A stretch of 45,201 nt of DNA from an uncultured Clostridia bacterium (GTDB taxonomy: Bacteria; Bacillota; Clostridia; Oscillospirales; Ruminococcaceae), in assembly GCA_945876755.1 (NCBI GenBank), contig CAMCPM010000015.1, positions 1 to 45,201 on the forward strand, given 5' to 3'. Below are positions 30,534 through 38,557 of this stretch, in pieces; the stretch's first letter is position 1; each line of letters begins with the position of its first letter. The notes below the pieces were generated by a model. That model was not told where the DNA came from. It ran no database searches and saw only the letters and a program-made list of their open reading frames with translations. A program made the position numbers and the translations under genes.

Positions 30534-30547
30534 TGCAAACGTTTACA
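30534..30547. promoter_or_regulatory. Candidate CcpA cre site (LacI-type operator)
   Basis: TGTAAACGTTTGCA on the minus strand fits the cre consensus TGWAARCGYTWNCW at every position. It lies about 40 bp downstream of the -10 box of the solute-binding protein promoter, where bound CcpA could block elongation. A LacI-family sugar repressor is an alternative binder. Confidence 0.72.
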
Positions 30548-30586
30548 AAAAATCGAATAACAAACTCCGATTTTTTAACTATAAAA

Positions 30587-30615
30587 AATATAACATACTT
30601 CATTAAAAATGTCAA
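30587..30615 (-). promoter_or_regulatory. Sigma-A promoter of the solute-binding protein gene
   Basis: TTGACA (30610-30615) and TATATT (30587-30592) on the minus strand are separated by 17 bp. The leader to the ATG is about 90 nt. Confidence 0.83.
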
Positions 30616-30683
30616 GAATATTTTTGAAAAATTATATACAATGCACAAAATAATGCAATGTTTTTTTACATTTGAAAAGAGCA

Positions 30684-30712
30684 TTGAAAAAAAGCTAAAA
30701 ATAATGTATAAT
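30684..30712 (+). promoter_or_regulatory. Sigma-A promoter of rnhA
   Basis: TTGAAA (30684-30689) and TATAAT (30707-30712) have a 17-bp spacer and lie 28 bp upstream of the rnhA ATG. Confidence 0.85.
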
Positions 30713-30740
30713 TGAATCAATAAAATTTTTGGAGGCTGTT

Positions 30741-31178
30741 ATGACAGTTGAAATTTTTACCGACGGAGCCTGCTCGGGCAACCCGGGTCCCGGCGGTTAT
30801 GGGGCAATACTCCGTGTCGGAGAGCATATCAAGGAAATTTCAGGCGGCGAGCCTGCGACTACAAACAACCGCATGGAGCTTATGGGGGTTATCACGGCAC
30901 TTTCTGCATTGAAATATCCCTGCGACGTGGTGCTTACCACCGACAGCAAATATGTAGTGGACAGCGTTACAAAAGGCTGGGCGAAAAGCTGGAGGGCAAA
31001 AGGCTGGGTCAAGTCGGACAAAAAACCTGCGCTTAATTCCGATTTGTGGGAAAAGCTTCTCGACCTGCTGGAGGTACACAATGTAAAATTTGTCTGGGTA
31101 AAGGGTCACGCAGGACATCCTGAAAACGAGCGCTGCGACGCTCTGGCTGTAATGGAAAGAGACAAGTTCCTGCGTTAA
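30741..31178 (+). CDS. rnhA: Ribonuclease HI
   Basis: The 145-residue enzyme degrades the RNA strand of RNA-DNA hybrids. The bacterial type 1 active site is complete: Asp8 in [14 protein letters not shown], Glu46 in TNNRMEL, Asp68 in TTDSKYV, His123 in VKGHAGH and Asp133 in ERCDALA. The basic-protrusion region ([18 protein letters not shown]) is present. The ATG at 30741 has GGAGG five bases upstream; a TTG four codons earlier overlaps this site and is unlikely. It is a single-gene unit with its own promoter and terminator. Confidence 0.97.
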   Translation: MTVEIFTDGACSGNPGPGGYGAILRVGEHIKEISGGEPATTNNRMELMGVITALSALKYPCDVVLTTDSKYVVDSVTKGWAKSWRAKGWVKSDKKPALNSDLWEKLLDLLEVHNVKFVWVKGHAGHPENERCDALAVMERDKFLR

Positions 31179-31195
31179 AAGATTTTGCGTAAAAA

Positions 31196-31231
31196 AATGA
31201 GAGATATCCGTCAAGCAAGATATCTCTCATT
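31196..31231. terminator. Bidirectional terminator between rnhA and the papain-like gene
   Basis: AATGAGAGATATC (31196-31208) and GATATCTCTCATT (31219-31231) form a perfect 13-bp stem with a 10-nt loop. TTTTT follows on the plus strand and TTTTTTT on the minus strand. Confidence 0.92.
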
Positions 31232-31835
31232 ATTTTTGTTTTCCGAGAATAATTCCGCCGGTAAAACCGAAATGTCTGCACAAATCGTTCAGAAGCAGAG
31301 TACCCTTTCCTCCCCATGATGAGAAAGTCAGTTCGCCGTTTTCGGAAAGTCCCGTAACGGTTATGTAGTGCCATCTCATTTTTCCGCAGGACAGCTTCTT
31401 CCCTGAAGCAGGGTACATTATCTTGTAAGGCAGCTTTTTTATATTTGCGCCGATGCGGACTATTACGGGCAGTCCGCTTTCAAGGGAAGCCGATATAATT
31501 TCCGTCAGTTTTTTTCGGTTCAGAAAAAATCTGCTTTTGAAAGAAAAAATATAATTTTCCGCATTGGCATTAAGCATTTTCACAAGCCGACGCTGAGGTA
31601 TTCCCAACAGGTTGGAATGACCTTTATAAGCAGTTTCGTCACGGAATTTTTCAACAAATCTGCTGTATTCGGCAAAGCGGACAGGCGTGTGGCTTCTGCC
31701 GTTAAGATATAAAAGCATATCGCAGGCGGCGATCATTCCGCAGCCGCTTTTTCTGACTTTCTCTCCGAACAGGCTTTGGTTTCCGCCGTACATACATCCG
31801 CTTTGAGTTTGGATGTTTACATATTCAAGTTCCAT
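31230..31835 (-). CDS. C39-like (papain-fold) cysteine protein, cytoplasmic
   Basis: The 201-residue protein has a Cys-containing helix start RKSGCGMIAACDMLLYL (Cys32) and a WHYITVTGLSENGELTFSSWG strand pair with His156, the arrangement of C39-like peptidases. Where Asp or Asn is usual as the third residue, there is Ser173 (FSSWGG), so catalysis is uncertain. No signal peptide or membrane helix is seen. It is the third gene of a minus-strand unit after a three-helix membrane protein and a TPR lipoprotein, with an 18-bp gap. It differs clearly from the pilus-locus peptidase at 26599. Function is unknown. Confidence 0.7.
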   Translation of the reverse strand: MELEYVNIQTQSGCMYGGNQSLFGEKVRKSGCGMIAACDMLLYLNGRSHTPVRFAEYSRFVEKFRDETAYKGHSNLLGIPQRRLVKMLNANAENYIFSFKSRFFLNRKKLTEIISASLESGLPVIVRIGANIKKLPYKIMYPASGKKLSCGKMRWHYITVTGLSENGELTFSSWGGKGTLLLNDLCRHFGFTGGIILGKQK

Positions 31836-31853
31836 ATCTGCTGTTTGGAACTG

Positions 31854-32501
31854 TTACTTGTCCAGCTTGTCAAGCTGGGTCTGGATTTCGTCCATTTTCG
31901 TATAACCCAGTTCTTTTGCCTTTAAAAAGGCTTCCTCGGATTTTTGAGGTTCGAGAGCCATTTTGTAAGCAATTGAAAGATATGCATAAATGTCCGGCTT
32001 TTCGGGGTAAAGCGCCTGCGCCTTTTCGAGATATGTAATTGCCGAGATCGGCTTGCCAAGCTCTATGTAAAGCGAACCGAGACTTACATAAAGCGGCACA
32101 GAGCTGTTGTTTTCCGGGTCGTAATTCAGCGCGACTTCGTAGCAGCTAAGCGCTTTTTCGTTTTTGTCGGATTTTCTGTAAGCAATGCCGAGATTTACCC
32201 AGCCGTCAAAGTATTCGGGGTCGCAGTCAAGGCTTTTCAGCTGATAGTCAATACAAGTTTCATAGTCGGCAAGCTGATAGTAGCAGTTGCCTATGCAGGA
32301 ATAAAGCTCCGCTTCCTTGAAATTTTTAAGACCCTTTTCTTCAGCGTCAAGGAAACTGTTAAGTGCCTCAGTGTAGTTTCCCTGAATATAAAGCTCCTTT
32401 CCCTCCCAAGCTGATTTATCGCCTGCTGTACTGCTGCAGGAGGCAAAAAGCATTACCGAAAACGCAACCGCCCAAACGGAGCAAAGCTGTTTAAATTTCA
32501 T
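31854..32501 (-). CDS. TPR-repeat lipoprotein
   Basis: The 215-residue protein has a lipoprotein signal ending FASC (Cys22; the -3 Phe is less usual) and about four TPR units from residue 35 on. Examples are AWEGKELYIQGNYTEALNSF, YSCIGNCYYQLADYETCIDY, WVNLGIAYRKSDKNEKALSC and YVSLGSLYIELGKPISAITY. TPR lipoproteins scaffold other proteins at the outer face of the membrane. It is placed between a membrane protein (5-bp gap) and a C39-like protein (18-bp gap), so the three are probably one system. No partner can be named from the sequence. Confidence 0.88.
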   Translation of the reverse strand: MKFKQLCSVWAVAFSVMLFASCSSTAGDKSAWEGKELYIQGNYTEALNSFLDAEEKGLKNFKEAELYSCIGNCYYQLADYETCIDYQLKSLDCDPEYFDGWVNLGIAYRKSDKNEKALSCYEVALNYDPENNSSVPLYVSLGSLYIELGKPISAITYLEKAQALYPEKPDIYAYLSIAYKMALEPQKSEEAFLKAKELGYTKMDEIQTQLDKLDK

Positions 32502-32506
32502 AGAGG

Positions 32507-33277
32507 TCAGTCCTTTCCATTGTATATTTCAGAAAAAGTTCTGTTTTTTATAAGATAATCTTCTTCTCTGTCCGCAAGACTGATCGTTCCGCAGTTCAGA
32601 GCAAGAAAATCATTATCGTCTTTTTCAAGTCCGCTTATGGAGTAAACCGTTCCGTCCTCCATAGTAAGCATAATAGATGTCGTCAAGTGGGAATAGCTTT
32701 TGTCTTTGTAGTAATATGTCGTAAGTGCTTCGCCGGGAGAACTCAGTTCAGCAGTAAGCTGGAGCATAGATTTGTCTTGAACAGTTCCCGATGAAAGCTT
32801 GAATTCTTTATATTTCGGCAGGTCGCCGTAGAGAAAAGCAACTGTTTTTGTGTCATAATCTATCATTATAACGCTGTGCATAAAATCCGTTCCGAGCATA
32901 CCGTCCATATGGTAATAGTTTGTGTCGTAAGGAATTATCTCTTCGGCTTTTTTTGCAAAATGATTTATATGAAGGGTAAGCAATTTTTCCTTTAGTCCGA
33001 GTCCGAGAAAATACATAAGGAATATTGCTCCGACTCCCAAAAGCAGCGCAATTACGGGGAGAATATGCCGCCTGAAAAATCCGCCGTTTCTTTTCTGCTT
33101 TGGGAATTCCGCAAGCAGGATTATTGTTCCGAGATAAAGCAGCACATATACAGGCATCGCAAGAAAGAGTATGTAAATCAACCCTGTCGGTTTGATAAAT
33201 GTGAAAAACAGTATCAGAAACAGTATGGCAACTTTGGCAAGATAAAGCAAAATATTACGGAGCTTTTCATTTGGCAT
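32507..33277 (-). CDS. Three-helix membrane protein with extracytoplasmic domain, unknown function
   Basis: The 256-residue protein has hydrophobic helices at about 8-28, 31-55 and 70-92, then a soluble domain of roughly 160 residues. This domain is rich in Tyr, Asp and Thr, for example YDTNYYHMDGMLGTDF and ALTTYYYKDKSYSHLT. I recognise no family. It opens a three-gene minus-strand unit with the TPR lipoprotein and the C39-like protein. No convincing promoter is seen in the roughly 50 bp between it and the pseudogene upstream. The ATG has AGGTGGTGACGTT. Confidence 0.65.
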   Translation of the reverse strand: MPNEKLRNILLYLAKVAILFLILFFTFIKPTGLIYILFLAMPVYVLLYLGTIILLAEFPKQKRNGGFFRRHILPVIALLLGVGAIFLMYFLGLGLKEKLLTLHINHFAKKAEEIIPYDTNYYHMDGMLGTDFMHSVIMIDYDTKTVAFLYGDLPKYKEFKLSSGTVQDKSMLQLTAELSSPGEALTTYYYKDKSYSHLTTSIMLTMEDGTVYSISGLEKDDNDFLALNCGTISLADREEDYLIKNRTFSEIYNGKD

Positions 33278-33326
33278 AACGTCACCACCTGCTGATATTT
33301 CTCAAATATACAAATAAATTGTGTTT

Positions 33327-33766
33327 TTATTCTTGACAGTTCCGATACTTTACAAACATTACCCAGAATAGCACACCTGCCAATGCAAGAGCAAATCCGA
33401 GACCGGTATAAAATACTGCAATGAAAGTATCGGGCACCAGTCACGACGAACGGAGCCATATTCCTCCACCCATCATAAAAGCCATTATGAAGTAAGCCTT
33501 TAAATCAAAGAAATTCCAGAACGGACGTGTAGGCTCAGCATAACCGTGGACCGTTTTTGGTGCTTAAAGCTCATTTTAAAAAACATAGTGCCGAATGCGC
33601 CGAACACCGCCGCCGACAGCAAGATGTGATACCACTTAATGATATCCATACATTGATATGAAAGCACCCCGAGACGTGCCACGTTAACTCCGGCAAGAAG
33701 CCATACACAGCCTGCAATGGCAAGCAAAGTACGCTTTTTAACGTGAAAAATATGATTATTAACCAT
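33327..33766 (-). pseudogene. Decayed small membrane-protein gene (frameshift plus in-frame stop)
   Basis: Reading from the ATG at 33766 gives MVNNHIFHVKKRTLLAIAG and two membrane helices up to about 33554. The frame then continues in another phase, as HGYAEPTRPFWNFFDLKAYF, consistent with a one-base deletion near 33550. A TGA at 33441-33443 interrupts the second part. After it LVPDTFIAVFYTGLGFALAL and a last helix run to TAA at 33327. The joined product would be about 146 residues with four helices. The two lesions lie 107 bp apart. The parts read smoothly together, so this is more likely one broken gene than two small ones. I know no function for the family. Confidence 0.75.
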
Positions 33767-33858
33767 TATATAATGCTCCGTTTTTATCATTGCAGCTTAC
33801 TGTTTTTCTCCGTCAGCGACGGGAATTTAATATGTAATAAGCATGACGCAAAGCAGTG

Positions 33859-34593
33859 CTATTCAGCGTCTGACGCCGCTTTAACTATCAGTTCGTTAAG
33901 CTGCTTAGCAAATACGGGCGGAATGTTATGTGCGGCTTTTTGCCATATTTCATATTTGCAGTTTTTATTCTTTTCCGCCATAAGCTTAACGCTGTTTTTT
34001 ACTTCATCCTGTTCTTTTTCACCGGCTAAAGCAAAAACCGGAACAGATACATTTTCAAACCCTTTGACCGAGTCAATGGTTATTCCGTTGTCGACGGAAT
34101 TTCTGACGGTTTCTATCGTTACCTTCTGCATCTGCTCAACAAATTCTTTTCTTTGGTCCTTTGGCAGACCATTCATAAGTCCCACAAAGCTGCAAAGCCA
34201 TTTTTTCTTGAATAAAGCGAATTGCTTTTCATTCTGAGTCATAACATATTTCAGCATATCGTCGTTTTTGATGAGCCACGGACTGATAATAACAGCTGCC
34301 GAGAACAGTTCAGGATGCTCCGCAATGATTTTATAAGCTATCTGAGCGCCAAGAGAAAATCCTACCAGAACAACCTTTTGGTTCAGACCTGATATAAATT
34401 CAGCCAGTTCTTCTGTCTGCTTGTCGGTATTAAAGGTTTTGCCGGTTTCATTTCCGAAGCCCATAAGATGCGGAACGATAATATGATACTTCTCAGCCAG
34501 AACATATTGTTTTCCGAATGAATGTACAAAATTAGCTCCATGCAGCATTACGATTATCTGCTTGTTTTCTTTTCCGTACTCATCAATATACAT
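33859..34593 (-). CDS. Alpha/beta hydrolase
   Basis: The 244-residue protein has the alpha/beta hydrolase plan: IIVMLHGANF (oxyanion-loop HG), the nucleophile elbow VGFSLGAQIAY with Ser in GFSLG, an acidic residue region VFALAGEKEQDE, and a C-terminal AAHNIP histidine. A KKKWLCSFVGLMNG cap segment lies between. The substrate is not evident. I start at the ATG at 34593 with AAGGAATTGAC; the frame extends 44 more codons into the end of the RlmD-type gene, but that part is not hydrolase-like. It is the last gene downstream of the recJ-rel-hemZ cluster, 67 bp after its neighbour. Confidence 0.87.
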   Translation of the reverse strand: MYIDEYGKENKQIIVMLHGANFVHSFGKQYVLAEKYHIIVPHLMGFGNETGKTFNTDKQTEELAEFISGLNQKVVLVGFSLGAQIAYKIIAEHPELFSAAVIISPWLIKNDDMLKYVMTQNEKQFALFKKKWLCSFVGLMNGLPKDQRKEFVEQMQKVTIETVRNSVDNGITIDSVKGFENVSVPVFALAGEKEQDEVKNSVKLMAEKNKNCKYEIWQKAAHNIPPVFAKQLNELIVKAASDAE

Positions 34594-34660
34594 GTCAATT
34601 CCTTCTTTTAAATAATATTTTACTTGTTTTATATAGTTTGATTTGTATACCGAATACTGA

Positions 34661-36016
34661 TTATTCTCTTGATAATAACGCCACGCATTCCACATGACTT
34701 GTCCTTGGGAATAAATCAAATGCACGGACTTTCATTAGCTTGTAACCTCTTTCGTAAAGATACTTCGCATCTCTTGCAGCAGTTGCAGGATTGCAGGATA
34801 TCATCACTATACGCCGCGGAGACATTCTCACAAGGCTGTCAAGAGTAAGTGCGTCACAGCCCTTCCTCGGAGGGTCAATTACAGCAACGTCGGGTTTGAT
34901 GCTTTCGTCAGCGAGCTTTTCGGCAAGCTTTCCCGAATCGCCGCAGTAGAACTCTGCGTTCTTTACTCCGTTAATTTCGGCGTTGCGCTTGGAATTTTCC
35001 ACCGCTTCGGGAACTATTTCACAGCCGATTATCTTTGCCGCCATGTCGGAAAATGCAAGACCGATAGTTCCAGCGCCGCAGTAAAGGTCAAGAACAGTCT
35101 CTCCGCCGGTCAGACCTGCGTACTCCATACCCTGACGGTAAAGCTTTTCCGCCTGCGCCGTGTTCACCTGATAAAAAGACATAGGTGAAAGAGTTATCTT
35201 TTTTCCGCATAACGTGTCAGTAATTTCATCATTACCCCAAAGTGTAATGTTCTTCTCACCCATGATAACGTTTGTATTTTTGGGATTAATGTTCATCACA
35301 ACACTTTTCACACCGTCAAATTTTTCGGCGGCAAGTCTTGCAAGCTCGGTAAGATCAGCCTTTGCAGCGGTACTCTTTACAACGAAGCAGATCATTATCT
35401 CACCGCTGTGGAAGCCGCGTCTGATATAAATGTGCCTGAGTATTCCGCTGCCGCTTTCTTCGGTGTAAGCGGAAATTTTCCTTGTGTTGACAAAATCAAG
35501 ACAGAACGCCGCAATGTCGCCGAAAATTTCCGGCTGAAGAGTGCAGCCGAAATAGGGGACTACCCTGTGGCTTCTTTTTGAGTAAAATCCGCAGACAGCC
35601 TTGCCCTCAAGCTCAGCAACGGGGTACTGCGCTTTATTGCGGTAACGCTCGGTTTCGCCGCCGCAAATATCCTCAAAGGTAATATCCTTAAAACCGCCTA
35701 TGCGCTCAAAAGCGTCACGAACAAGCTTGTCCTTTACCGCAAGCTCCGCCGAGTAGCTTATGTGGCGGAATGTGCAGCCTCCGCATCTGGAGGAAACGGG
35801 GCAGCCGCTTTCGGCGCGGTCGGGAGATGGCGTTATGATACTGTCGATTATACCGTAAGCATAGCTTTTGGCAAGCTTGACTATCTTGCAGGAAATGACA
35901 TCCCCGACAGCGGTAAGCGGCACAAAGACCGCCATGCCGTCATCGGTACGTCCAACGCCGTTTCCCTCGGCGGTCATGCCCGTAATTTCAAGAGTGCATA
36001 AATCATTTTTCTTCAT
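34661..36016 (-). CDS. 23S rRNA (uracil-C5)-methyltransferase, RlmD/RlmCD family
   Basis: The 451-residue protein has an N-terminal TRAM domain (about 1-60), a four-cysteine iron-sulfur site (Cys72, Cys78, Cys81, Cys158) and a TrmA-type SAM methyltransferase domain. SAM motif I is VLDLYCGAGTIGL (308-320), followed by DPPRKGCD (381-388), the nucleophile Cys408 in ISCNPAT and the general base Glu443 in SHVECVALL. The family methylates U747 and/or U1939 of 23S rRNA; which one cannot be decided here. It follows the zinc-ribbon gene with a 3-bp gap. Confidence 0.93.
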   Translation of the reverse strand: MKKNDLCTLEITGMTAEGNGVGRTDDGMAVFVPLTAVGDVISCKIVKLAKSYAYGIIDSIITPSPDRAESGCPVSSRCGGCTFRHISYSAELAVKDKLVRDAFERIGGFKDITFEDICGGETERYRNKAQYPVAELEGKAVCGFYSKRSHRVVPYFGCTLQPEIFGDIAAFCLDFVNTRKISAYTEESGSGILRHIYIRRGFHSGEIMICFVVKSTAAKADLTELARLAAEKFDGVKSVVMNINPKNTNVIMGEKNITLWGNDEITDTLCGKKITLSPMSFYQVNTAQAEKLYRQGMEYAGLTGGETVLDLYCGAGTIGLAFSDMAAKIIGCEIVPEAVENSKRNAEINGVKNAEFYCGDSGKLAEKLADESIKPDVAVIDPPRKGCDALTLDSLVRMSPRRIVMISCNPATAARDAKYLYERGYKLMKVRAFDLFPRTSHVECVALLSRE

Positions 36017-36019
36017 ATA

Positions 36020-36376
36020 TCAAAGCTTTTCGCCGCATTTTGTGCAGTAAGCGCTTACAGCGTCGTTTGCTGTTCCGCAGAACCTGCAGGTCTTGGATTT
36101 CTTTGCGTTTACGGAAATGTCAGCTTCTTCAAGCTTATCGGAAAGCTCCTTTATTTCGCCGATAATTTTTTTCATCTCGCCTGTTTTGTCGTCGCCGCAC
36201 TCGTGCATATCGTAGCATATCTTACCCAGCTCGCAGTATTTTTCCTTGATCTTTCCGCGGAGCTGACTGCGGTCAAGCTGAGTTTTCGAGTAGTCGATAG
36301 CCTCACCTGCTTTAGCAGCAGCTTTGTCGAAAACGTCCTTTGCACCTGTAACAAGATCATCAAAGTTAAATGCCAT
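36020..36376 (-). CDS. Zinc-ribbon protein of unknown function
   Basis: The 118-residue protein has an N-terminal helical region (about 1-90), with DVFDKAAAKAGEAIDYSKTQ suggesting a coiled coil or amphipathic helices. It ends in a zinc ribbon, CRFCGTANDAVSAYCTKCGE, with two CxxC pairs. Similar proteins are common in Clostridia and uncharacterised. It lies between hemZ and the RlmD-type gene with gaps of 16 and 3 bp, so it is surely part of that operon. CAGGGAGGATTTTATT precedes the ATG. Confidence 0.83.
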   Translation of the reverse strand: MAFNFDDLVTGAKDVFDKAAAKAGEAIDYSKTQLDRSQLRGKIKEKYCELGKICYDMHECGDDKTGEMKKIIGEIKELSDKLEEADISVNAKKSKTCRFCGTANDAVSAYCTKCGEKL

Positions 36377-36392
36377 AATAAAATCCTCCCTG

Positions 36393-37856
36393 TTAAATAT
36401 TGTTAAAAAATTCGGTTATCCCGTCTTTTTTCTCCATCATTTTGTCGTACCTTGAAATGTACTCATACGGAAATTTGTAGTTGAAAAGTCTTTCGATCTT
36501 GCCTGTTTCGGTATTAACAAGCTTTGTTGAGCCTGCCGCACCAACTGCAAGAATAGTCTGTGCCTCCTCCATTATGTAGATGTTATAGAGACACTCGTAC
36601 CCTGCCTTGGCAAAACCCACGTTTTCGAGGTTTTCAACAGTATTCTTCTGCCGATAGAGGTAGTAGGGGAGATACCCCGTTTCGAGCAGCTTTTTCTGAC
36701 CGAAGCTTACCATTTCGCCTATGCGGCTGTCAACGCTTTTTTCCTCCTGCTGAAAAAGCGCCGAGGAGCGTTTTACCGTCAGGGTATGAATGGTAATGCT
36801 TTCCGGGTCGAGTCCGCAAAGCGTTTCGATGGTATGTCTGAACCCCTCGGGGGTATCCGTGGGAAGTCCTGCAATAGTGTCCATGTTTATATTGTCAAAT
36901 CCGAGGCGACGCGCAGTCCTGAATGCGTCTATAACGTCATTCGCCGTGTGGCGTCTGCCGATGGCTTTCAGCACACTGTCGTTCATTGTCTGTGGATTTA
37001 CCGAAATTCTCGTTGCGCCGAAATTGCGGATAACTTCAAGCTTTTTTTCGGTAATTGTATCGGAACGCCCTGCTTCTACAGTATATTCACGGATTTTTGA
37101 AATGTCAAAGTTTTTTTTCACCGCACCCATAACAGCTTCAAGCTGTTCCGCTGAAAGAGTCGTGGGAGTTCCTCCGCCGATGTATATCGTATCGAGCCGC
37201 AGGTCGAGTTCACTGGCAATAGCGGCGGTTTCGGCAATTTCCTCGCACAGTTTTTCCGTATACTGCGGCAGAAGCTTTTTTGCGCCGGGACTTTCTATAG
37301 AATGGCTTACGAACGAGCAATAGCTGCATCTTGACGGACAGAACGGCACTGAAATATACAGCGAATACGAGCGCTTATCCAGCGCTTTAAGCGGTTCTGC
37401 CTGAGCTATCGCCGTCTGATAGGCAAGCTTAAGCTTTTCGTCGGAAACGTAATATTCTTTCTTCAGCGTATCAAAAATCTGCGCTTTGTCAAGACCGTCC
37501 TCAAGGAGCTTGTTTACCTTTTTTACGGGACGTATACCCGTCAGACAGCCCCACGCAGGTGTAATTCCCGTAAGCTTTCGCATAATGCGGTATAACATTC
37601 TGCAAAGCTCCGCTTCGTCTGTTTTGTCGCAGTATTCTCCGTCTGCGAGCAGGTTTTCGCTTTCGGTCTTTCCGTCAAGAGTTACCGAAACGGATAGAGT
37701 ATGTCCGTTTTCGCTTTTGCAGCGGCTTACGGTACAAATATCGCCGCTATGCGCAGCTTCTTCAAAGAGAAACTCAAACGTGACCAGCGGAAGAAAAAGC
37801 TTCATAACAGCTTCGGTCTCATATTTGAAGCTGTTCCCGATAAAACAAATCGTCAT
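36393..37856 (-). CDS. hemZ: HemZ-family radical SAM protein (coproporphyrinogen III oxidase-like)
   Basis: The 487-residue protein has a HemZ-type N-terminal domain (about 1-165) and a radical SAM core with the cluster motif CPSRCSYC (Cys173, Cys177, Cys180). TIYIGGGTPTTLS, VEAGRSDTI, RISVNPQTM and NINMDTIAGLPTDT are the standard HemN/HemZ blocks. It is named coproporphyrinogen dehydrogenase, but many HemN-like radical SAM enzymes are not; the N-terminal extension and the position after the MBL hydrolase favour HemZ. It follows the MBL gene with a 12-bp gap. No other haem genes are in the window, so an actual role in haem synthesis is uncertain. Confidence 0.88.
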   Translation of the reverse strand: MTICFIGNSFKYETEAVMKLFLPLVTFEFLFEEAAHSGDICTVSRCKSENGHTLSVSVTLDGKTESENLLADGEYCDKTDEAELCRMLYRIMRKLTGITPAWGCLTGIRPVKKVNKLLEDGLDKAQIFDTLKKEYYVSDEKLKLAYQTAIAQAEPLKALDKRSYSLYISVPFCPSRCSYCSFVSHSIESPGAKKLLPQYTEKLCEEIAETAAIASELDLRLDTIYIGGGTPTTLSAEQLEAVMGAVKKNFDISKIREYTVEAGRSDTITEKKLEVIRNFGATRISVNPQTMNDSVLKAIGRRHTANDVIDAFRTARRLGFDNINMDTIAGLPTDTPEGFRHTIETLCGLDPESITIHTLTVKRSSALFQQEEKSVDSRIGEMVSFGQKKLLETGYLPYYLYRQKNTVENLENVGFAKAGYECLYNIYIMEEAQTILAVGAAGSTKLVNTETGKIERLFNYKFPYEYISRYDKMMEKKDGITEFFNNI

Positions 37857-37868
37857 CTTAAAAATCCT

Positions 37869-38525
37869 TTAAAAATCGTACATATTGCCGTTTAGGAACG
37901 GATTGCTGCTCTTTTCACGGTTAAGAGTGCTGTCGTCGCCGTGTCCCGAAAGCAGACGGTAATCATCGTGTTCGCCCCTAAAGCTTTCAAGCTTTTTTAG
38001 GCTTTCGGAAAGTGCCTTGTAATTTCCGTCAGGCATATCCGTTCTGCCTATTGAATTTTTAAACAGCGTGTCGCCGCTGAAAATAACATCATCGGCAATA
38101 TAGCAGACGCTTCCGCTTGTGTGACCCGGGGTGTGCAGAACAGTAAAAGAAAGCTCGTCCTGAGTGATAACATCTCCGTCATTTACACAGTGAGCCTTGG
38201 CATACGGCTTTGCGCTTTCGTCCAGATACGCCGCAAAAAACTCGGAAAGATTAGTATATGAGTCGGTAAGCTTTGGCGCGTCAAGAGTATGGATATAAAC
38301 CTCTGCGCCTGTTTTTTCGGCAATTTCCGCAAGAGATTCTATATGGTCGCAGTGACCGTGAGTAAGCAGTATCTTTTTCAGCTTTGTGCCCTGCTTTTCT
38401 ACTTCGGCAAGAAGCCTTTCAGCGCCCCAGGGAGCGTCTATCATAACAGCATTTTTCGCCTCGGTAACAACAATATAGCAGTTTACCGCAAACACGCCCT
38501 GTGGCGGAATTTTAATTATTTTCAT
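37869..38525 (-). CDS. MBL-fold metallo-hydrolase (glyoxalase II-like)
   Basis: The 218-residue protein has the complete metallo-beta-lactamase-fold motif set: LLTHGHCDHIES (HxHxDH), LHTPGHTSGSV, IFSGDTLF and LLSGHGDDST. The opening PPQGVFAVNCYIV is the usual start of the YcbL/glyoxalase II-like group. The glyoxalase label is by family only; the genes for methylglyoxal detoxification are not nearby. It is positioned between rel and hemZ, a conserved clostridial order. The ATG has GGAGG about 12 bp upstream. Confidence 0.92.
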   Translation of the reverse strand: MKIIKIPPQGVFAVNCYIVVTEAKNAVMIDAPWGAERLLAEVEKQGTKLKKILLTHGHCDHIESLAEIAEKTGAEVYIHTLDAPKLTDSYTNLSEFFAAYLDESAKPYAKAHCVNDGDVITQDELSFTVLHTPGHTSGSVCYIADDVIFSGDTLFKNSIGRTDMPDGNYKALSESLKKLESFRGEHDDYRLLSGHGDDSTLNREKSSNPFLNGNMYDF

Positions 38526-38557
38526 AGGAGTGCAGAACCTCCGATTCGTAATATTGA

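Noticed and set aside
33441-33443. TGA as a recoded codon (selenocysteine or tryptophan) in the pseudogene
   Set aside because: A frameshift 107 bp upstream already breaks the frame, all other genes use TGG for Trp, and no SECIS-like hairpin is evident directly downstream.
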